From an uncultured Eubacteriales bacterium (GTDB lineage Bacteria; Bacillota; Clostridia; Oscillospirales; Oscillospiraceae), in NCBI GenBank assembly GCA_900550585.1, contig URST01000077.1, positions 1 to 9,411 of the forward strand: a DNA stretch of 9,411 nt, given 5' to 3'. Both the position numbers and the translations under genes were made by a program. The first letter of the stretch is position 1. Every line of letters starts with the position of its first letter. Positions 5,372 through 9,411 of this stretch are shown here, in pieces. The notes beneath the pieces were generated by a model. It was not told the DNA's origin. It worked only from the letters and a program-made list of their open reading frames with translations, and did no database searches.

Positions 5372-8300
5372 GTGAGCCCTATCTATCTAAAGGCTCTTGA
5401 GATCCAGGGATTCAAATCGTTTCCCGATAAGACGGTGCTGGACTTCGGCGAGGACATCACCGCCATCGTGGGCCCCAACGGCTCCGGCAAGTCCAACATC
5501 TCCGATGCCATCCGCTGGGTCATGGGCGAGCAGAACAGCCGCCAGCTCCGGGGCGCCAAGATGGAGGATGTCATCTTCGGCGGCACAGAAAAGCGGAACC
5601 AGATGGGCTTTGCACAGGTGACGCTGGTCATCGACAACACGGAGCACATCTTTCCCACCCGCGATGAGGCGGAGGTGGCCGTGACCCGCCGGTACTACCG
5701 CAGCGGCGAATCGGAATATTACATCAACAAGCAGTCCGTGCGTCTCAAGGACGTGAACGAGCTGTTCATGGACACCGGCATGGGCCGGGAGGGCTACTCC
5801 ATCATCGGACAGGGCAAGATCGACGAGATCCTGTCCGTCAAGAGCGGCGAGCGCCGGGAGATATTTGAGGAGGCGGCAGGCATCAGCAAGTACCGCCACC
5901 GCAAGGAGGAGGCCGAGCGCAAGCTGGAGCGCACCGAGGAGAATCTGGTGCGCATCAACGACAAGATCGCCGAGCTGGAGCTGCAGGTGGAGCCGCTGCG
6001 CAAACAGGCGGAGACAGCGAAAAAGTATCTGGTGCTGCGGGATGAGCTGCGGGTGCTGGAGATCTCCGTGTGGCTGGAGCAGCTGCAAAACCTGCGGACT
6101 GCCAAGCTGAAGCTGGAGAGCGATACGGCTCAGGCCAAGGAGGCCTGTGACCAGGCCCAGGCGGCGCTGGACGAGGCCTACGCCCAGGGAGAGCGTTTTA
6201 CCGAGGAGATGCGGCAGAACGACGTGGCGGCCGACGCGCTGCGCGGTCAGGTGACCGAAGCGGAGTCCGCCGCCGGCGAGGAGTCTGCGGCCATCGCGGT
6301 GCTGCAGACCTCTGTGGAGCACAACAACGAGTCTCTGCGCCGGCTGGAACAGGAAATGACCAGCACAGACCAGCGGCGGGAGAATTTACAGGGACAGATC
6401 GACGGACAGCTGGCGCGTATCGCGGACATCGACCGCGACGCGGCGGTATTGGAGACGGCGCTGAGTGAGCTGCTCTCTCGGGCGCAGGCGCTGGCTGACA
6501 GCGCAAAGGGCGCGGCGGACGAGGCCGAGGCCCTGCGGGCGCAGGAGGCCATTGCTGTGGCCGAGGCCGCAGACGGGCGCGCCGCGCTGTCCGCCCTGCA
6601 GGCGGGCCTGGACGAGGCCGGACAGCGGCGAATTACGGTGCGGCAGGAGCTGTCCGAGGCACAGCGTAAGCTGGAGGAGAGCGAAAAGGACGCAAAGACC
6701 AATCGCCGGGCGCTGGACGATGCCAGGGAGGAGGCCCAGGCGGCGGAGAATATCATTCAGGGTCACAGCCTGCGGATGGACAGCCGCCGCCAGAAGGCGC
6801 AGAGCACCCAGGACGCAAAACAGGAGCTGACCCGGCAGGTGAACGCCCAGGAGGACCGCATCCGTCTGCTGACGGAGATGGAGAAGGAGTATGAGGGCTT
6901 CAACAAAGCGGTGAAGACCGTGATGCAGGCGGCGGAGAAAAACACGCTGCGGGGCATTCACGGGCCGGTGGCCGGACTGATGACCACAGAGCAGGCCTAT
7001 GCCGTGGCGCTGGAGACGGCACTGGGCGCGGCGCTGCAGAACATTGTGGTGGAACGGGAGGAGGACGCAAAGGCGGCCATCCAGTTCCTGAAGCAGCGGG
7101 ACGGCGGCCGCGCTACCTTCCTGCCGCTGACGGCCATCCGGGGCGACGAGCTGCGGGAGAACGCTGCGGGAGAGTATGGTTTTGTAGGCATCGCCAGCCG
7201 TCTGGTGCGGTACGACGCGCGATACGACCATATTTTTAAAAATCTGCTGGGCCGGACGGTGGTAGTGGAGGACCTGGACAGCGGTATCGCCATGGCGCGT
7301 AAGTTCCGCAATGCCTTCCGCATCGTGACGCTAGACGGACAGATCATCAACCGGGGCGGCTCCATGACCGGCGGCTCCGCCAGCCGATCCTCCGGCGTGC
7401 TGTCCCGGGCCAATGAGCTGGAACGGCTGAAGGCGGCACAGGGCGCCCTGAACGGTAAGCTGAACGAGGCCGCGCAGCAGGCCGAGGCGGCCCAGAGGGA
7501 GCTGCAGAAGGCTGAGTATGAATTGCAGGTGGCCAAGGACCAGCAGCGCAAGGCGGCGGACGAGGTGCTGACCTTACAGGGACGGCAGGACCACTATGAC
7601 CTCCTGTTGGAGAGCCTGCGCCTGAGCTGCGAGACTATGGAGCAGGAGTTGTCCGGCCTGGACCGCCGGGAGACGGACGGCCGCGGGCGCATGGCCGGGA
7701 TACAGGCGGACATCACTGCGGCAGAGGACCGCGCGGCCGCGCTGCGGCAGGAGATGCGGGACAAGCTGGCTGGCCAGACCGATCTGACGGAGCAGACCAA
7801 CCAACTGGCCCAGGCCGTCAGCGACAAGAAGGCCGATCAGGCGGCACTGAGCGCGGAGAAGGACAGCGTTCTGCGGAGCGTGGAGGACCTGCGGGGCTTG
7901 CAGGCGGATATGGTATCCGACCGCGCTGAGCGCGACCGGCGGGTGCAGGAATACCGGCAGGCCAACGAGAAGGCGCTGGCCGATATGGCGGGCCATCAGG
8001 CGGCGCTGGAGGAGAAGAACGCCCGTGTGATACAGCTGCGGCAGCGGCTGGAGGATCTGGCCCAGGCCAAGCTGGCGCTGGAGCAGCAGCGTGACCAGAA
8101 CGGCCGCGACAGCCGTGCCTGCAACGATACGCTTTTGCAGACCATGCAGGCGTACAACAAACTACAGCAAAAGCTGGAAAACAGCGGCATGGAGGAGGGG
8201 CAGATCCTGGAGAAGCTGTGGGAGCGCTACGAGCTGAGCCACAGCGACGCCATGGAGCAGCGCATCGAGCTGGAGAGCGTACCCAAGGCTACCCGGCGTA

Positions 8301-8950
8301 TTGCCGAGCTGAACCGGGAGATCAAGGGGCTGGGTACGCCCAACATCGGCGCCATCGAGGAGTTCGACCGGGTGAACACCCGGTACACCTATCTGTCCGA
8401 GCAGCGCAGCGATGTGGAGCAGGCCAAGGAGGAGCTGCTGGGCATTATCGACCAGATCACCCAGCAGATGACCAGCATTTTTGCCGAGCAGTTCCAGCTG
8501 CTGAACGAGAGCTTCCAGGAGACGTTTTTGGAGCTGTTCGGCGGCGGCAAGGCGCGGCTGGAGCTGGAGGACGAGAGCGATATCCTCAACTGCGGCATCG
8601 AGATCAAGGTACAGCCCCCTGGCAAGCAGCTGAAGACCATCACGTTGCTGTCCGGCGGTGAGAAGGCCTTTGTTGCCATCGCGCTGTACTTCGCCATTCT
8701 GAAGGTACATCCCACGCCGTTCTGCGTGATGGACGAGATCGAGGCGGCGCTGGACGAGGCCAATGTGGTGCGCTACGCCCGGTATATGCGGCGGATCGCC
8801 GGAAAGACGCAGTTTATCGTCATCACCCACCGGCGGGGCACCATGGAGGAGGCGGACGTGCTGTATGGCGTGACCATGCAGGAAAAGGGCGTCAGCCGGA
8901 TACTGACCATCAATCTCAACGATATGGCCAAGGAGCTGCATATCAAATAA
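5372..8950 (+). CDS. smc: Chromosome segregation/condensation ATPase SMC
   Basis: The core subunit of bacterial condensin, which with ScpA and ScpB compacts and helps segregate the origin region. At 1,192 residues it has normal full length. The N-terminal head carries Walker A GPNGSGKSN (34-42) and a Q-loop region in GYSIIGQGKIDEIL. A long coiled coil (about 170-525, rich in Glu, Gln, Ala and Arg) leads to the hinge (about 527-680), whose end shows the glycine motif RGGSMTGGSASRSSG. The returning coil is about 685-1010. The C-terminal head has signature LSGGEKAF (1093-1100), Walker B FCVMDEIEAALDEA with Asp1121 and Glu1122, and the H-loop VITHRRGTMEEADVLYGVTMQEKGVS. All ATPase motifs are intact. 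The start is uncertain: GTG at 5372 is the only ordinary start (in-frame stop at 5351) but lies inside the AAAGGGGTGA Shine-Dalgarno-like sequence; the family usually begins at the residue encoded by ATC at 5381. It forms an operon with ftsY. Confidence 0.97.
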   Translation: MSPIYLKALEIQGFKSFPDKTVLDFGEDITAIVGPNGSGKSNISDAIRWVMGEQNSRQLRGAKMEDVIFGGTEKRNQMGFAQVTLVIDNTEHIFPTRDEAEVAVTRRYYRSGESEYYINKQSVRLKDVNELFMDTGMGREGYSIIGQGKIDEILSVKSGERREIFEEAAGISKYRHRKEEAERKLERTEENLVRINDKIAELELQVEPLRKQAETAKKYLVLRDELRVLEISVWLEQLQNLRTAKLKLESDTAQAKEACDQAQAALDEAYAQGERFTEEMRQNDVAADALRGQVTEAESAAGEESAAIAVLQTSVEHNNESLRRLEQEMTSTDQRRENLQGQIDGQLARIADIDRDAAVLETALSELLSRAQALADSAKGAADEAEALRAQEAIAVAEAADGRAALSALQAGLDEAGQRRITVRQELSEAQRKLEESEKDAKTNRRALDDAREEAQAAENIIQGHSLRMDSRRQKAQSTQDAKQELTRQVNAQEDRIRLLTEMEKEYEGFNKAVKTVMQAAEKNTLRGIHGPVAGLMTTEQAYAVALETALGAALQNIVVEREEDAKAAIQFLKQRDGGRATFLPLTAIRGDELRENAAGEYGFVGIASRLVRYDARYDHIFKNLLGRTVVVEDLDSGIAMARKFRNAFRIVTLDGQIINRGGSMTGGSASRSSGVLSRANELERLKAAQGALNGKLNEAAQQAEAAQRELQKAEYELQVAKDQQRKAADEVLTLQGRQDHYDLLLESLRLSCETMEQELSGLDRRETDGRGRMAGIQADITAAEDRAAALRQEMRDKLAGQTDLTEQTNQLAQAVSDKKADQAALSAEKDSVLRSVEDLRGLQADMVSDRAERDRRVQEYRQANEKALADMAGHQAALEEKNARVIQLRQRLEDLAQAKLALEQQRDQNGRDSRACNDTLLQTMQAYNKLQQKLENSGMEEGQILEKLWERYELSHSDAMEQRIELESVPKATRRIAELNREIKGLGTPNIGAIEEFDRVNTRYTYLSEQRSDVEQAKEELLGIIDQITQQMTSIFAEQFQLLNESFQETFLELFGGGKARLELEDESDILNCGIEIKVQPPGKQLKTITLLSGGEKAFVAIALYFAILKVHPTPFCVMDEIEAALDEANVVRYARYMRRIAGKTQFIVITHRRGTMEEADVLYGVTMQEKGVSRILTINLNDMAKELHIK

Positions 8951-8962
8951 GGAGGGCTTGTT

Positions 8963-9411
8963 ATGGCAATGGGCTTATTTCAAATACTGAAGGAGGCGTT
9001 CACCGCCGTCCCCACCTTCGACGATCTGAACGACGAGTTCTACGACGGACTGGAGGAGGCGCTGATCCTGGCCGATGTGGGCGCTGACACCGCCGCTGAT
9101 ACCGTGGCCCAGCTGCGGAAGCGGGTGAAGGAACGCTTTATCGGCCGGATGGACGAGGTAAAGGACGCCCTGCGGGACATCCTGAAGAGCAAGCTGGAGG
9201 TGGGTGACAGCGCGTTGGTGCTGGAGGGCAAGCCCGCCGTGGTGCTGGTCATCGGCGTCAACGGCGTGGGCAAGACCACGTCTATCGGCAAGCTGGCCAA
9301 GCAGCTGAAGGATCAGGGCAAAAAGGTCCTGCTGTGCGCCGGCGATACGTTCCGTGCGGCGGCCGCCGACCAGCTGGAGATCTGGGCGGGCCGCGCCGGT
9401 GTGGATATCGT
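8963..9411 (+). CDS. ftsY: Signal recognition particle receptor FtsY (partial, cut by window edge)
   Basis: SRP-receptor GTPase that docks ribosome-nascent chain-SRP complexes at the membrane. Only the first 149 residues are present. Residues 1-80 form the helical N domain (MAMGLFQILKEAF..., FYDGLEEALILADVGADTA). The G domain follows, with P-loop GVNGVGKTT (98-106) and the SRP-GTPase motif DTFRAAAADQLEIWA (128-142). The long acidic A domain of E. coli FtsY is missing; the protein starts almost directly with the N domain, as in many Firmicutes, and its amphipathic first helix probably contacts the membrane. The start at 8963 has GGAGGG six bases upstream, and that ribosome site directly abuts the smc stop codon; a second ATG at 8969 is less well placed. 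The 12-base gap to smc indicates one operon. FtsY is preferred over Ffh because of the smc neighbour and because the GVNGVGKTT/DTFRAAA signature is FtsY-like. Confidence 0.95.
   Translation, partial: MAMGLFQILKEAFTAVPTFDDLNDEFYDGLEEALILADVGADTAADTVAQLRKRVKERFIGRMDEVKDALRDILKSKLEVGDSALVLEGKPAVVLVIGVNGVGKTTSIGKLAKQLKDQGKKVLLCAGDTFRAAAADQLEIWAGRAGVDI

Noticed and set aside
5387..6322. 311-codon open frame on the minus strand opposite smc, and similar long antisense frames at 6386-7231 and 8162-8941
   Set aside because: All are antisense shadows of the GC-rich smc gene; their Leu/Gln/His/Arg-rich products are typical of reverse-frame translation and show no domains.

Overview
The window (9,411 bp, G+C-rich) looks like chromosomal DNA of an anaerobic gut-type Clostridia member, probably Oscillospiraceae/Ruminococcaceae. 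That placement is inferred from a TepA-SMC-FtsY cluster of Firmicutes type, strong AGGAGG ribosome sites, sigma-A-like promoters, and an ECF sigma factor paired with a DUF4367-type anti-sigma protein. No mobile elements, CRISPR arrays, tRNA or rRNA genes were seen, and no gene-free stretch exceeds 300 bases.

Region 1 (about 39-2600, minus strand) is a fatty-acid module. A TetR-family regulator (1954-2535) is followed by an intrinsic terminator and then by a 592-residue oleate hydratase (39-1817). The hydratase has its own promoter. A perfect 11+11 bp inverted repeat covers the -10 element and the likely start of transcription, which makes it a strong operator candidate. The obvious model is that the TetR protein represses the hydratase and is released by a fatty acid or acyl-CoA.

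Region 2 (about 2640-4470, plus strand) is a compact three-gene envelope-signalling operon: an ECF sigma factor, a single-pass DUF4367-type anti-sigma protein, and a small lipoprotein of no family I recognise. The genes overlap at their start and stop codons, so they are probably translationally coupled. A 13-bp GC-rich hairpin follows.

Region 3 (4520 to the right edge, plus strand) is housekeeping: a ClpP-fold TepA-like serine peptidase with its own terminator, then smc (chromosome condensation) from a good promoter, and ftsY (signal recognition particle receptor, cut by the window edge) 12 bases after it. The rnc gene that commonly precedes smc-ftsY in Firmicutes is absent here. The smc start is odd: the only conventional start codon lies inside the Shine-Dalgarno sequence, and the position where the family normally begins carries ATC.

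The most interesting points are the hydratase operator, the sigma/anti-sigma/lipoprotein operon with its unassigned third gene, and the smc start. I did not find clear evidence of a wholly new system.
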